A stretch of DNA of 46,656 bases from Planctomycetota bacterium (GCA_024278315.1 JAJRTL010000043.1:1-46656); one strand, 5' to 3'; positions 9,042 to 18,486 are shown, counted from the stretch's first letter. The notes: a model not told the origin generated them from the letters alone. Translations and numbers: made by a program.

Positions 9042-10679
9042 CTACTTCTTGGGCTTCTTGGGCGGTCCCTTCTTGAGGACCCTCAAGTTGCCCTTGGCAT
9101 CGCTGATGGCCTGTCGTGCGTCCTTTTTACGGACCTTGTCCGAGGATCGGTCACGCAGGATCCTCTTGGCCTGCAGAATCGCCTCCTCGTACATCTTGCG
9201 GGCCTTGTCCAGATCCCGGTGCAGATGGTACTGGAGGATCACGGCCGTGTCGTTCAGGAGGCGCGGATCCGTCGGGGCCTTCTCCAAGGCCTTCTGATAG
9301 GCGCGGTAGGATTCCTCGAAGGATCGCGTCTCTCTGCAGAGAAACGCGTAGTTGTTCCAGGACTCGGAGTCATCGAGGTAGTCGGCGAGTGCCCGGTTCA
9401 TGGCTCGGGATGCTTGGAATTGGCCCTTGCGATAGGCCTTGTCGGCCAGGATGACCAGCTTGTCGGTCAGATCGCGACTCTGCTCCCGGGTTCCGGCCCG
9501 CAGCCTGGCATCCAGCCACTTGGGTGCCTCGACGGCGTAGAGCCCCATGGCTGTCATGGCTCCGTCCTTGTCGGAGAGATTGAAGCTGGAGATGGCGAAG
9601 CTGTAGAGCCCATCCTTCCAGGACGGGTCCATCTTGTAGGCCTCTTGCGCGAGGCTCTTGCAGAGCTTCCAGTTCTGGACCTCAAAAGCGGCCACAGCCG
9701 CCTTCTGCAGCAGCAATGCCCGATCCCGAACCGGCTTCGTGGACAGCTCGGCGTATCGCTTGGCGGCCTTGATGTAGAGGTCCATGCGCTTGAAGGGATC
9801 GAGTTCCTTGTCGATCCAGCCAATGGGAGCTCCTTGGCGCGGATCGCGAGCCAGGCCTTCGACGAACCACTTGAGACTCTGGACCTGCTTCTTCCGGAGC
9901 CAGGAAATGACTCCCAGCATGCGATAGGGCTGGGCCTTCTCCGGAGCCCGTCGGATGGCTTCCATGTATGCCTGTCGGGCTTCGCCCAGGAACCCGAAGA
10001 TCTCCTTGGGTTCGCCTTGGTCCCTCTTGGCAATTTTGTAGAGGCGGAACGCGATGTCCCCCAGGAGGACCGGGCCGCTGTAATGCCCCGCGTGTTCCTT
10101 GCTGAGTGTCTTGGCGGTCTCCCTGGCATCTTCATTGCGCCCGAGTCGGAACTGGGCCATGGCCAGCACGGCCAGAGCCTCTCGCTTTCTTGGCGCGGCC
10201 TCCAAGGCACTCTCCGCCTGGAACTCGGCCTCTTCGAGGATGGTGCGCAGATCCCGATCCACATCCAGTCCTGCGGCAATGAGTTCGGCCAACCGCATGT
10301 GCGCGGTCGCCATGCCCATCATGAGGGGCAGGTCCTTCGGGAAAAGCTCCTGACCCTTCTCAGCGAACTGGATGCCGAGGAGTGGCTTCTGCTGCAGCAG
10401 CGAGAGACGGAGGACCTCGCGGTAGGGCAGTGGATCTCGAGGTTTCAGCCGGGCCCAGGTCCGCCAGGCCTCGATGGCCGCATCCAGATGGCCCTCTTGC
10501 TCGAAGTGACGCGGGTTGACCAGCTTCTCCGTACTGGCCTGTGTCCTTGGAGTGCCCTGCCGGGTCGGTGTGGGCGGCGAGTCGGCCGGCTTGGATGCGG
10601 GACGCCCCGACTGTAGGGACATTGCGGGCAGGAGCGAGCCGATCAGGCAGAGCCAGAGCGTGGGGAGCTGGTGCAGCAT
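9042..10679 (-). CDS. Exported TPR-repeat protein
   Basis: 545 residues. The ATG at 10679-10677 shares its A with the stop of the upstream gene (TGATG), indicating translational coupling; the track adds one GTG codon. The N-terminus is a signal peptide (LPTLWLCLIGSLLPAMSLQ), so it acts in the periplasm or at the surface. The rest is alpha-helical TPR-like repeats with the usual Ala/Gly/Tyr pattern, for example WNNYAFLCRETRSFEESYRAYQKALEKAP near residue 450, and it ends in a Lys/Pro-rich tail (KKGPPKKPKK). Late stretches (LLNDTAVILQYHLHRDLDKA) closely match ones in the neighbouring 1200-residue protein, so the two are probably related by duplication. Partner and function are unknown; TPRs usually hold protein complexes together. 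Confidence 0.75.
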   Translation of the reverse strand: MLHQLPTLWLCLIGSLLPAMSLQSGRPASKPADSPPTPTRQGTPRTQASTEKLVNPRHFEQEGHLDAAIEAWRTWARLKPRDPLPYREVLRLSLLQQKPLLGIQFAEKGQELFPKDLPLMMGMATAHMRLAELIAAGLDVDRDLRTILEEAEFQAESALEAAPRKREALAVLAMAQFRLGRNEDARETAKTLSKEHAGHYSGPVLLGDIAFRLYKIAKRDQGEPKEIFGFLGEARQAYMEAIRRAPEKAQPYRMLGVISWLRKKQVQSLKWFVEGLARDPRQGAPIGWIDKELDPFKRMDLYIKAAKRYAELSTKPVRDRALLLQKAAVAAFEVQNWKLCKSLAQEAYKMDPSWKDGLYSFAISSFNLSDKDGAMTAMGLYAVEAPKWLDARLRAGTREQSRDLTDKLVILADKAYRKGQFQASRAMNRALADYLDDSESWNNYAFLCRETRSFEESYRAYQKALEKAPTDPRLLNDTAVILQYHLHRDLDKARKMYEEAILQAKRILRDRSSDKVRKKDARQAISDAKGNLRVLKKGPPKKPKK

Positions 10680-13600
10680 CACTTCTTGACGGGCTCCTTC
10701 TTCCCGGACTCCTCTGCATCCTTGGCTTTCCCCTGCACCTTTCTCTTCTGCTCCACGCGTTGCAGGAGGCGTCGGATGTCCTGTTGGCTGGGGCGTCTGT
10801 AGCCAAGACCTTGCTTGAGGACGCGTTCGGCTCCCTCTAGATCCTCGAAGTGCTCCAGGAGGAGCTTGCCGAGGTTCATACAGGCGTCACCGGTGGCTTC
10901 GCTGACGAAGGCAGCGTCGAAGCCATTCCTGCCCTTGCTGGTCGTGAGCAGCCGGGCGCCGATCTGGATGGCACGCTCCAGCAGTCGTCGGTTGGCGTCG
11001 GGTTCGGTGTGCAGGTAGAAGACATCGATGAGTGCGGCATCGTTCATCAGCCGGACGTCGTTGCGCGACTTCTTCAATGCGAGCTTGTAGGCAGCATAGC
11101 TCTGCTCGAAGAGCGCCTTGCCCTTCTTGGGATCACGGCGCGAGACGATGTTGCCCCAATCGCGGAGCATCAGACCCTTGTTGCTGAGGATCTTGGGGTC
11201 ACCCTGCAGGTGCTCGAGTGCGGCGTCGAAGAGGGCCACGGCATCGCCATAGCGTCGTGCGCCATAGTATTTGCCGCCCACGGCTTCGAGGTAGGTCCGC
11301 GTGGTCCATCCGGAGTAGTCCGAGGCATCGGCTGCCGAGGCAGATGCGGCCAGGCTCTCGACCAGGCCTTTGCCTGCGGCATCCCAATCCTGTTTCGCGT
11401 ACTCCAAGGCGGCTTCGGCAAGCCAGGTGTAGGCCAACCAGATGGCGGTGGAGGCCTTGAATCCGGCATTCTTCCGAACGCTCCTCTCAAAGTCGCTCCG
11501 CGACTTCCTGACCTGGGTCAGGGCCTTGTCTTCCTTACGTTCCTTGCGCAGTTCGATGGTTCTCAAGAAGTGGGTCCGTCCTCGATACCACAGCAGCGTG
11601 GCATCACCCTTGCTTGCGTCGACCAGACGATCCATCACACGGAGCGCCGCTTCGGCATTGCCACGCTTGGCAACCATCTCGACCATCTGGTTGGCCAGTG
11701 CCAGCCGCGCGGGCCCGCCCAGGAGCTCCGCCCCCTTGCCGAGTGCCAGGATCGCTGCCGCGGGCTTGCCCCGCCAGAGTTCGATGTCCTTCCACACGAG
11801 GTACAGCTTCTGTGGATCCCAGTCTTTGCCCGCGCCCTGCTGGATCTTTGGCAGAAGCGCGCCCTTGGCCTTCGCCACTGTCTCCAGGCTCTTGTGGGCT
11901 TCGACCATGTGGGCCTTGGCCTCTTCGAGCACCGGTATCCGTTCTTTCTCAGGCATCGGAGTGGCCGTCCTGAGAGCGGCTTCACCGAGCGTGGCCCGGA
12001 AGCGAGCCATCAGTGCGCGGTCGAAATCGAGTGTGACTCCCATGAGATGCGTGCGGTGCGTCTGGCCAGCGTCCATGGCCGCGCGAGGCTCGCGCTGCGC
12101 AATCCTCGCTTCCATCAGATAGAGGACCGGCAGGATGTGGATCGAGTTTCCGAAGTGGGGGCTGCCCTTGGTGAGCTTGCGAGTCGCCTGATCTGCTGCG
12201 CTGAATCGAGAGACGGCATCGATGAGGGTGCTCTCCCCGCCACGTCGTCCTGCCCGCATGGCCGACTGCGCGAAGAGGAGGCTTCCGCGACCCGCGAGGT
12301 AGAGGAGCTCGACGTTCTCGTCATCCTCGTCGAGTCTCCTCTCGTACAGATCGAGGGCTGCTTCGGCCTTGCCTGCGGCCAGGAGGGAGAGGATCTTCTC
12401 TACATCATCCTCGAAGACCGATGAGGGTGGCACCAGGACCACGGGGGCGGTGAGCGGGAGGATTCGGTCCCAGGTCTTGTCGGTTGCCGTCTTGCGGAGC
12501 ATGGCGCGGATCTGCATGCGCAGGCTGGGTGACCAGAACTGCGTGGCCTTCTCGTAGGCTTGTCGGGAGTCGGCGTCCTTCTCGAGCCTCTTGTAGAGAA
12601 CTCCCAGGTTCTGCCAGGCATCGCCTACGGCTTCTTCGACATCCCGGCGGGGGGTGCGGACGTTGTCCTTGATGTCGGGTTCGTCGTCCTCCATCTCGTC
12701 GAGTTTGGCTTGTCCGAGTTGGATGGCCTTGTGGAACAGCTGCTCTGCACGTTCATAGTCCCGCTTGAGGTGGTAGACCAACATCAGACCCGCGTCGTTG
12801 ACGATGCGCTCGTCCTCGGGGGCGAATCGGATGGCTTGCGTGTATGCCTTCCAGCTCTCTTCCCACTCGGCCATGGCACTCTTCGCATCTCCGTTCTTGG
12901 CAAGGAGGCTCCCATGATCGCGCAGGGCAAAGCCCAGGTTGTTCCAGGCCGGGCCCCAGGTGGCATGACGTCCGGTCAAAGCGCGCCAGAACCGGACGGC
13001 TTCGGCGAGCCGCCCTTCCATGAATCGTGCTCCCAACTTGTAGCAAAGACCACGGTAGGACTGTTTGAACGCGTCGAAGTAGCGGTCATAGCCACGCTCG
13101 TCGATCTCTGCGACGCGTGAACTCGTGTTCCAGGCCTGCGTCAGTTCCTCCCAGGCGCGGTCCTCTTCGCCGTCCTCGAGCGACATGGCTGCCTTGGAGA
13201 CATCGCAGATGGCGCGATTCAGATCACAGTTGCTCTTGAAGGAGGCGTTGTGTCCCGCCGAGCTCTGGAAGGCGGCTTGCGCTGAATCGTAGCTTTCGTT
13301 CGCCTTCTCGTTGTCGCCGAGTTTGCGCGCGGCGTCAGCCTTCATCTGATAGGCCAGGCCCAGGTAGTAGTCGAAGTAGTCCTTGGCCGTCCGGGAGGCA
13401 GCGGTCATTTTTTTGTAGACACTGACCAATTCGGAGAGGCGATTGTATCGGCGGTACAGGGACTGCAGTCGCTGGTGGTGGGCATCGTTGTGCGGGTTGT
13501 TCCTGACGCTGATCTCCAGGACGGTGATGGCCTCCAGGGGGCGGTTGATCCACTCATAGCAGTTGGCCATCCAGTAGTAGGCCAGCACCTGTTCTGGGTC

Positions 13601-14281
13601 CAGTTGGATGGATCGGCGAAACCGCTGGAGGGCCTCCGAGCTGTAGGAGTAGACATTCTCTCCGATCTTGGCCTTGGGATCGTCTTCGAGTTCGGCCTCT
13701 CGTTCTGCCGTGCACTCTCTCAGGTAGGCGTATCCTTCGTACCCGATCACGCTGGCGAGCAACCTGGTGTCGTCGGGCCCCAGATCGTCTCCATGGGAAG
13801 AGAGCAACTCGCCGGCCTTCTCTGCCGCCGTCCTCATCTCATCCCACTTCCCTGTCTTGTAGAGGGCCTTGGCCAGGATCGCCCAGGGACGGGCGTCATC
13901 GGGCATCAGTTGCGCGGCGTCTCTCAGTCGGTTCACCGAATCGGTGTAGCTGCCACTGATGATGGCGGCTCCCCGGCCCTGTTGTTCCGCCTCCTCGGCG
14001 AACTGGAGGTTGGCCTCGCCAGCCAACAGGTGCACCTTGCCCTTCTGCTCCCTGCTGAGTCCGTCCATGAGATCGAATGTCTGATCCAGCAGGGTCAATG
14101 CCTCTTCTGCATTCCCCGAGCTGTACCGGATCTCGGCTCGCATGTAGAGGTCCCAGGCTTGCAGGCTCTTGGGGTCCTGGCTCTGCGTCTGGGGGTCCGG
14201 GCCGCTACTGCAGGCGACGAGGAACAGGGCTGAGGTGGCGAGGAGTGAGCTCTGGAGGAGGCTGCGGGACTCCTGGTTCAT
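10679..14281 (-). CDS. Giant TPR-repeat lipoprotein
   Basis: 1200 residues. The start at 14281 is chosen because GGAG lies six bases upstream and it exposes a lipoprotein signal (LLATSALFLVAC|SSG) with a good lipobox; the track's earlier start adds 54 unsupported residues. The mature protein is almost all helical repeats of TPR type. Clear blocks include AWNNLGFALRDHGS, DERIVNDAGLMLVYHLKRDYERAEQLF and, near the C-terminus, DVRLMNDAALIDVFYLHTEPD. The repeated (M/V)NDA-x-(M/I) pattern points to an internal duplication of the whole module. The C-terminal tail is Lys/Glu-rich. It is probably a membrane-anchored scaffold and is the first gene of the leftward operon. No enzymatic motif is visible. 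Confidence 0.75.
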   Translation of the reverse strand: MNQESRSLLQSSLLATSALFLVACSSGPDPQTQSQDPKSLQAWDLYMRAEIRYSSGNAEEALTLLDQTFDLMDGLSREQKGKVHLLAGEANLQFAEEAEQQGRGAAIISGSYTDSVNRLRDAAQLMPDDARPWAILAKALYKTGKWDEMRTAAEKAGELLSSHGDDLGPDDTRLLASVIGYEGYAYLRECTAEREAELEDDPKAKIGENVYSYSSEALQRFRRSIQLDPEQVLAYYWMANCYEWINRPLEAITVLEISVRNNPHNDAHHQRLQSLYRRYNRLSELVSVYKKMTAASRTAKDYFDYYLGLAYQMKADAARKLGDNEKANESYDSAQAAFQSSAGHNASFKSNCDLNRAICDVSKAAMSLEDGEEDRAWEELTQAWNTSSRVAEIDERGYDRYFDAFKQSYRGLCYKLGARFMEGRLAEAVRFWRALTGRHATWGPAWNNLGFALRDHGSLLAKNGDAKSAMAEWEESWKAYTQAIRFAPEDERIVNDAGLMLVYHLKRDYERAEQLFHKAIQLGQAKLDEMEDDEPDIKDNVRTPRRDVEEAVGDAWQNLGVLYKRLEKDADSRQAYEKATQFWSPSLRMQIRAMLRKTATDKTWDRILPLTAPVVLVPPSSVFEDDVEKILSLLAAGKAEAALDLYERRLDEDDENVELLYLAGRGSLLFAQSAMRAGRRGGESTLIDAVSRFSAADQATRKLTKGSPHFGNSIHILPVLYLMEARIAQREPRAAMDAGQTHRTHLMGVTLDFDRALMARFRATLGEAALRTATPMPEKERIPVLEEAKAHMVEAHKSLETVAKAKGALLPKIQQGAGKDWDPQKLYLVWKDIELWRGKPAAAILALGKGAELLGGPARLALANQMVEMVAKRGNAEAALRVMDRLVDASKGDATLLWYRGRTHFLRTIELRKERKEDKALTQVRKSRSDFERSVRKNAGFKASTAIWLAYTWLAEAALEYAKQDWDAAGKGLVESLAASASAADASDYSGWTTRTYLEAVGGKYYGARRYGDAVALFDAALEHLQGDPKILSNKGLMLRDWGNIVSRRDPKKGKALFEQSYAAYKLALKKSRNDVRLMNDAALIDVFYLHTEPDANRRLLERAIQIGARLLTTSKGRNGFDAAFVSEATGDACMNLGKLLLEHFEDLEGAERVLKQGLGYRRPSQQDIRRLLQRVEQKRKVQGKAKDAEESGKKEPVKK

Positions 14282-14428
14282 ATCGTGCTCCGAGACTGTT
14301 TCCTGGAATGGGGGGTGCCGGGGCGAAGGCGACCGTGAGGCTTGGCGGAGGCTGGCCCAGCCATGAGGGCTGCAAATCCCGATCCGACAGGGCCGCCCGG
14401 GGATGTAGTTATGAACCCGCGAGGCTGG

Positions 14429-14458
14429 TGAGGCAAGTAGCACTCGCAGAGTGCCTCA
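14429..14458. promoter_or_regulatory. Inverted repeat in the divergent TPR/mla promoter region
   Basis: The 244-base gap between the leftward TPR operon and the rightward Mla operon must hold promoters for both. It contains a perfect 7-bp inverted repeat, TGAGGCA...TGCCTCA, around a smaller one (GCACT...AGTGC). It could be an operator or an RNA hairpin in the mla leader. No clear -35/-10 boxes can be assigned. Confidence 0.3.
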
Positions 14459-14525
14459 AGCCAGCGTCGGGAAGCGCCGATCAGACCAGGAACCGGGCTC
14501 CCCCCAGGGCTCGACAGGAGTCCCG

Positions 14526-15623
14526 ATGTCCCCCAGTGCCACCGAGTCTGTAGCGATCCTCATGCCCTCCCGTTTCGATCGGGAAACGGTCCCGGCTCTC
14601 CTGCAGGAGGTGCGGAGGGGGATCCATGAGGGGCAACACCGTATCTGCCTGGACCTGAGAGAGGTCGAGAGTTTCGACAGCGCAGGCATGGCGCTCGTCG
14701 TGGGAGCCCTCCGGGCGGCCAGGGAGGCTGGCCTGCAGATCGAGATCCAGGGTGTCCAGGATTCGGTCTACGACTTCTTCAGCCTGGTCTCGGTCGAGCG
14801 TCTCCTGGAGGAGCCACAGGCCCTGCCTCGACCGGGCTTCATCGAGGGACTCGGAGGCCTGGCCCTGCCTCTTGCCGAGGGGAGTCAGAAAGGCGCCATC
14901 CTGATCGGGCGTTCGATGTGGGGATGGGTGCTGTCGCCTTTCCGAGGGCAGAAGCTCCGTCTGGGCAAGATTGCCGAGGAAATCTTCCAGGCTGGCAATG
15001 GAGCCATGTTCATCGTGGCATTGATCGGGTTCTTGCTGGGCCTGATCCTCGCGATGCAAGCATGGGTCCAGCTCAAGATCTTTGGCGCCGACATCTTCGT
15101 GGCCGACATGGTCGCCGTCGGGGTCACCCGGGAGATCGGTCCCCTCATGACTGGAGTGCTCGTGGCTGCGCGTTCAGGATCGTCGATCGCCGCGCGATTG
15201 GGGACCATGGTCATCAACGAGGAGGTGGACGCGCTGGAGCAGATGGGCATCCATCCCAACCGGTACCTCGTGGCCCCCAAGGTCTTGGGACTCGCCATGG
15301 CGACACCTTGTCTGACGCTGGTGTTCTGCACGATGGCCATCCTAGGTGGATGGCTCTTCGGCGTGACCACGGTGGGTTTGGATGCCATGGCCTACATAGA
15401 ACAGACGCATCAGGCTCTGCGAACGGCGGACATCCTCGCTGCCGTTATCAAGGGAGCGACCTTCGGAGCGCTCATCGCTGCGGTCGCCTGTTCCTTGGGA
15501 CTGGGGGTCCGTGGTGGTCCCGAGGGCGTGGGACGGGCGACGACCCGGGCCGTGGTGACCTCCATCTTCCTGATCATCCTCGTGGATGCCTTCTTCGTCC
15601 TCTTCGTGAAGCTGGGTGCCTGA
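14526..15623 (+). CDS. mlaE: STAS-MlaE fusion: lipid ABC transporter permease
   Basis: 365 residues, about 100 more than E. coli MlaE. The ATG at 14526 has AGGAG seven bases upstream; the track's TTG start is in the divergent promoter region. Residues 1-105 form a STAS domain like MlaB (RICLDLREVESFDSAGMALV). Residues ~110-365 are the MlaE permease, with the family signature VGVTREIGPLMTGVLVAARSGSSIAARLG followed by EVDALEQMGI and four or five hydrophobic segments. Fusion puts the MlaB-like regulator and the permease in one chain, so no separate mlaB is expected. It works with the next genes to move phospholipids or related lipids between the two membranes. The stop overlaps the ATPase start (TGATG). 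Confidence 0.93.
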   Translation: MSPSATESVAILMPSRFDRETVPALLQEVRRGIHEGQHRICLDLREVESFDSAGMALVVGALRAAREAGLQIEIQGVQDSVYDFFSLVSVERLLEEPQALPRPGFIEGLGGLALPLAEGSQKGAILIGRSMWGWVLSPFRGQKLRLGKIAEEIFQAGNGAMFIVALIGFLLGLILAMQAWVQLKIFGADIFVADMVAVGVTREIGPLMTGVLVAARSGSSIAARLGTMVINEEVDALEQMGIHPNRYLVAPKVLGLAMATPCLTLVFCTMAILGGWLFGVTTVGLDAMAYIEQTHQALRTADILAAVIKGATFGALIAAVACSLGLGVRGGPEGVGRATTRAVVTSIFLIILVDAFFVLFVKLGA

Positions 15624-16501
15624 TGTTTTTTCGCAGGACCAGGAGTATCCCCGAGGAATACCTCCAGAACATCGGTGCCCACGATGACCTGCTCCGTGCG
15701 CTCTTTGTGATGACCCAGTTCGATGGGCGTACGGTCCTGGATGGTGTGGATCTGGCAATTCGCCGAGGGGAGATCTTCGTGATCCTGGGCCCTTCGGGAT
15801 GCGGCAAGACGACCCTTCTGCATCACATGGCTGGCATGCTGCCCCCGACCATGGGGTCGATCCAGATCGATGGGAAGGACATCTATGGCATACCCCCTGC
15901 CGAACTGGATGAGCTTCGTACCCATATGGGGTTCTCCTTCCAACATGGTGCCCTCCTCAACTCCATGTCGGTCCTGGATAATATCTGCCTGCCCTTGCGG
16001 GAAGCCACACAGCTACCCGAGATGCTGATTCGTGACATTGGCCGCATCAAGCTGGACATGGTTGGTCTGATCCACGCCCAGGATCTGGAACCTTCCGATC
16101 TCTCCGGTGGCATGAGGAAGAGAGCTGCGATCGCCCGAGCCATTGCAATGGATCCTGACCTCGTCTTCTTCGATGAGCCCTCTGCGGGTCTCGATCCGAT
16201 CACGGCCGCCGAGATCGACAACCTCATCTTGAAGCTCAAGACGGTTTTCGGCATCACGATGGTCGTAGTGACGCACGATATCCCCTCGGCGTTCACGATT
16301 GCTGACCACATGATTCTGCTTCTGGATGGACAACAGCTTGCCAAGGGATCTCCGGAGGAGATCCTCTCCAGCAAGGATCCTCGAGTCGTGAATTTCATAG
16401 GAAGAACGATGCCGCTGGCGGATCCTGCCAAGGTGGACATCCTGAACTACGTGGCAGGTGTCGATTCCAGGCTCCCAGAGCCTCGAGGTGCGAATTCATG
16501 A
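15623..16501 (+). CDS. mlaF: MlaF-like ABC transporter ATPase
   Basis: 292 residues starting at the ATG in the TGATG overlap with the permease gene; the 527-residue ORF in the track is an artefact of an open frame upstream. Walker A GPSGCGKTT, Q-loop near MGFSFQHGALLNSM (typical of MlaF/Ttg2A), signature LSGGM, Walker B DLVFFDEPSAGLDP, and the H-loop in VVVTHD are all present. The N-terminal ~30 residues before the ATPase core are extra, and the C-terminal ~35 residues are a short tail. It powers the MlaE/MlaD lipid transporter. Its stop overlaps the MCE gene (ATGA), so stoichiometry is probably kept by translational coupling. Confidence 0.95.
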   Translation: MFFRRTRSIPEEYLQNIGAHDDLLRALFVMTQFDGRTVLDGVDLAIRRGEIFVILGPSGCGKTTLLHHMAGMLPPTMGSIQIDGKDIYGIPPAELDELRTHMGFSFQHGALLNSMSVLDNICLPLREATQLPEMLIRDIGRIKLDMVGLIHAQDLEPSDLSGGMRKRAAIARAIAMDPDLVFFDEPSAGLDPITAAEIDNLILKLKTVFGITMVVVTHDIPSAFTIADHMILLLDGQQLAKGSPEEILSSKDPRVVNFIGRTMPLADPAKVDILNYVAGVDSRLPEPRGANS

Positions 16502-17451
16502 ACGGTAGTTCCACACAGTTCAAGGTTGGGCTCTTTCTGCTGGTTTCGGCCGGACTCCTCCTGGCATTGATGGCCTTGGCGCTGGGGCCCGGTCTCCTCC
16601 AAGAGAGCATCCACTACCGAATCCGCTATGAGGAGACGGTGAAGGGCATGGTGGTTGGGTCCCAGGTCAACTTCCGCGGAGTCAAGATCGGCAAGGTCAG
16701 TGACATGCGGTTCGTCGATGGGCAGACCGAAGTCTGGATCCAGGTGGACCCGGAACGTTCACCCATCCAGGCCACCACATGGGCCAGCTTGGATCGAGCC
16801 TGGGTCACGGGCCAGGTCACCGTCGAACTGGAAGGCTGGGAACCAGGGGGTGAGGCCTTGGCGACGGGTGAAGTGATTCCCACACGGTCCTCGATGGTGG
16901 CCTCCATGGCAGGTTCCATGCCTGAGCTGATGAAGAGTTCGGGGAGACTCATGGAGGAATACCGATTGTTGGCCCAGAACCTGAATCTCGTCCTGGACGA
17001 GGAGGGGAGGGGACGTTTGCGACATCTGCTAGCCTCTTTGGATGCGCATCTGCCCTCAATCCTCACCCAGCTGGATCAGACCTTGATTCCCGAAATCCGG
17101 GGCAGCCTGAGTGACCTCCGGGAGCTCAGACCCCAATTGCAGGAGTCCCTTGTGATGGGAAAGGACCTGCTGGCCCGGTGGTACGAACTCTCCAACCATC
17201 CCGCGATCGAAGGCATCCTGACGAAAGGCGAAGCCCTGACCGCGGAAGCTCGCGACGCCAGCGCCGAACTCAAGACCCTGCTCCGCGGCAACCGGCGGAG
17301 CCTCACCCAGACCTTCGTGGCCCTGAGCGAAGCTCTCCGTGAGATCAAGGGACTCTCTCGCATGCTCCGGTCCACACCCAGTGCCCTCGTGTTCGGGCGC
17401 CCTGTCCCGGAGCGCACCCTTCCCGCCAGCCCTTCAGGAGGCAGAGAATGA
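16498..17451 (+). CDS. mlaD: MlaD-like MCE-domain lipid transport protein
   Basis: 317 residues, start in an ATGA overlap. One N-terminal membrane helix (about residues 11-34) anchors a periplasmic MCE domain, seen in GMVVGSQVNFRGVKIGKVSDM and the following strands to about residue 130. Residues ~140-300 are predicted helical and heptad-like (for example LMEEYRLLAQNLNLVLDEEGRGRLRHLL), longer than E. coli MlaD and closer to the longer MCE proteins that build a tunnel or needle. The C-terminus is Pro/Arg-rich. It is the substrate-binding and oligomer-forming part of the lipid transporter and overlaps the next gene (ATGA). Confidence 0.92.
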   Translation: MNGSSTQFKVGLFLLVSAGLLLALMALALGPGLLQESIHYRIRYEETVKGMVVGSQVNFRGVKIGKVSDMRFVDGQTEVWIQVDPERSPIQATTWASLDRAWVTGQVTVELEGWEPGGEALATGEVIPTRSSMVASMAGSMPELMKSSGRLMEEYRLLAQNLNLVLDEEGRGRLRHLLASLDAHLPSILTQLDQTLIPEIRGSLSDLRELRPQLQESLVMGKDLLARWYELSNHPAIEGILTKGEALTAEARDASAELKTLLRGNRRSLTQTFVALSEALREIKGLSRMLRSTPSALVFGRPVPERTLPASPSGGRE

Positions 17452-18086
17452 GGCTCCCCATGAACGATGGTCCTTTCGTGGGCCTCAGCCTGGCCTTTCT
17501 GATCTTCTGCGGGGCCTGTGGCTCGGTGGAGGTTGGCCAAGACCACTACTACCGTCTTGGTCAGGCTTCCTTGAAGGATCCGCAGATCGCAAGTCGGGGA
17601 CACCTGAGGATTGAGGACTTCACGCTCTCTCCACATCTCGGCGGGGATCAGCTGCTGGTACAACAGGGCGAGTCCGAAATCTACCCCTATCGATATCACT
17701 ACTGGGCGGCCCCTCTGGATCGGATGGTCACGGATAGTGTGTATCGTGCATTCTTGGACTCGAATCGCTTCGAGACGGTTCTCGATGCTACCGATCCTGG
17801 TAAGGCCAATTGGGTGCTGAGTGGCCGCATCCTCGAGTTCCAGGAAGTGCGTGGGAGTCAGGCTGCGCGGGGACGCGTGCGTCTGGCCTGTACGCTCCGG
17901 TCGGAGCCTGGAGGCCTCACCCTGTGGCAGGGCGAGGTCGAGGAGGAGGTCCTCTCCAAGGGGGATACGGCCGTGGCTGTGGTCCAGGCATTGGACAAGG
18001 CTCTCGGAAAAGCGCTGGAGAGGATCGCGTTGCGTGCCGAAGAGAGGATGCAAGTGGGCGCATCCACAGCCAGTCCGCCGCGATAG
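17448..18086 (+). CDS. ABC-type transport auxiliary lipoprotein (PqiC/YmbA-like)
   Basis: 212 residues starting at the ATGA overlap with mlaD. The N-terminal hydrophobic stretch (LSLAFLIFCGACGS) ends in two Cys residues and is probably a lipoprotein signal, though the lipobox is imperfect. The mature part starts with YYRLG and contains LRIEDFTLSPHLGGDQLLVQ, YRYHYWAAPLDRMVTDSV and NWVLSGRILEFQEV, the pattern of the ABC_trans_aux family found with MCE transporters. In PqiABC the equivalent protein binds the MCE needle at the outer membrane. Its place right after mlaD supports the same role here. Confidence 0.85.
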   Translation: MRLPMNDGPFVGLSLAFLIFCGACGSVEVGQDHYYRLGQASLKDPQIASRGHLRIEDFTLSPHLGGDQLLVQQGESEIYPYRYHYWAAPLDRMVTDSVYRAFLDSNRFETVLDATDPGKANWVLSGRILEFQEVRGSQAARGRVRLACTLRSEPGGLTLWQGEVEEEVLSKGDTAVAVVQALDKALGKALERIALRAEERMQVGASTASPPR

Positions 18087-18120
18087 TTGCCCGCTCGATG
18101 GGCAGGGAGTACAGCGCAAG

Positions 18121-18486
18121 ATGACCACAGGATTGACAGTTCCGGATCCCGAGGCACTCGAGGATATCTTCGATTTCGACGATCCGGACGACTGTGAGAT
18201 GCTCAAGGAACTCTACGAGCACTTCTTGGTGGAGGGCATTCTCCAGCTCCGCAGACTCTCGGCGATGATGGAGCTCGGAAGACTCGATGAGGTCGATGAG
18301 ATCGCTCACAGCCTGAAGTCGTCCTTCGGCAACGTTGGCCTCGGGGCCAGCAGTGAAATCTGCAACGAGATCATGGTCCAGGCCCGGGCCGGGGAGTCCT
18401 CCGCCACCCGTGAAGTTGTGCGGCAACTGAGCTCATTGACCGATGACATGGAAGCTGGCATTCGCAGCTTCATGCAACGCCTCTAG
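18121..18486 (+). CDS. Histidine phosphotransfer (Hpt) domain protein
   Basis: 121 residues; start ATG 18121 with AGGGAG about 12 bases upstream. It is almost entirely one Hpt domain: DDCEMLKELYEHFLVEGILQL, then AHSLKSSFGNVG with the phospho-accepting His at residue 63, and a second helix pair to the C-terminus. Hpt proteins pass phosphate between response-regulator receivers in phosphorelays. No kinase or receiver gene is adjacent. It lies 34 bases after the Mla operon and may be read with it, but a functional link is not shown by sequence. Confidence 0.85.
   Translation: MTTGLTVPDPEALEDIFDFDDPDDCEMLKELYEHFLVEGILQLRRLSAMMELGRLDEVDEIAHSLKSSFGNVGLGASSEICNEIMVQARAGESSATREVVRQLSSLTDDMEAGIRSFMQRL

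Noticed and set aside
9021-12424. Long + strand ORFs (531 and 524 codons) opposite the TPR genes
   Set aside because: They are antisense to clear TPR proteins with signal peptides and coupled starts; no motif of their own.
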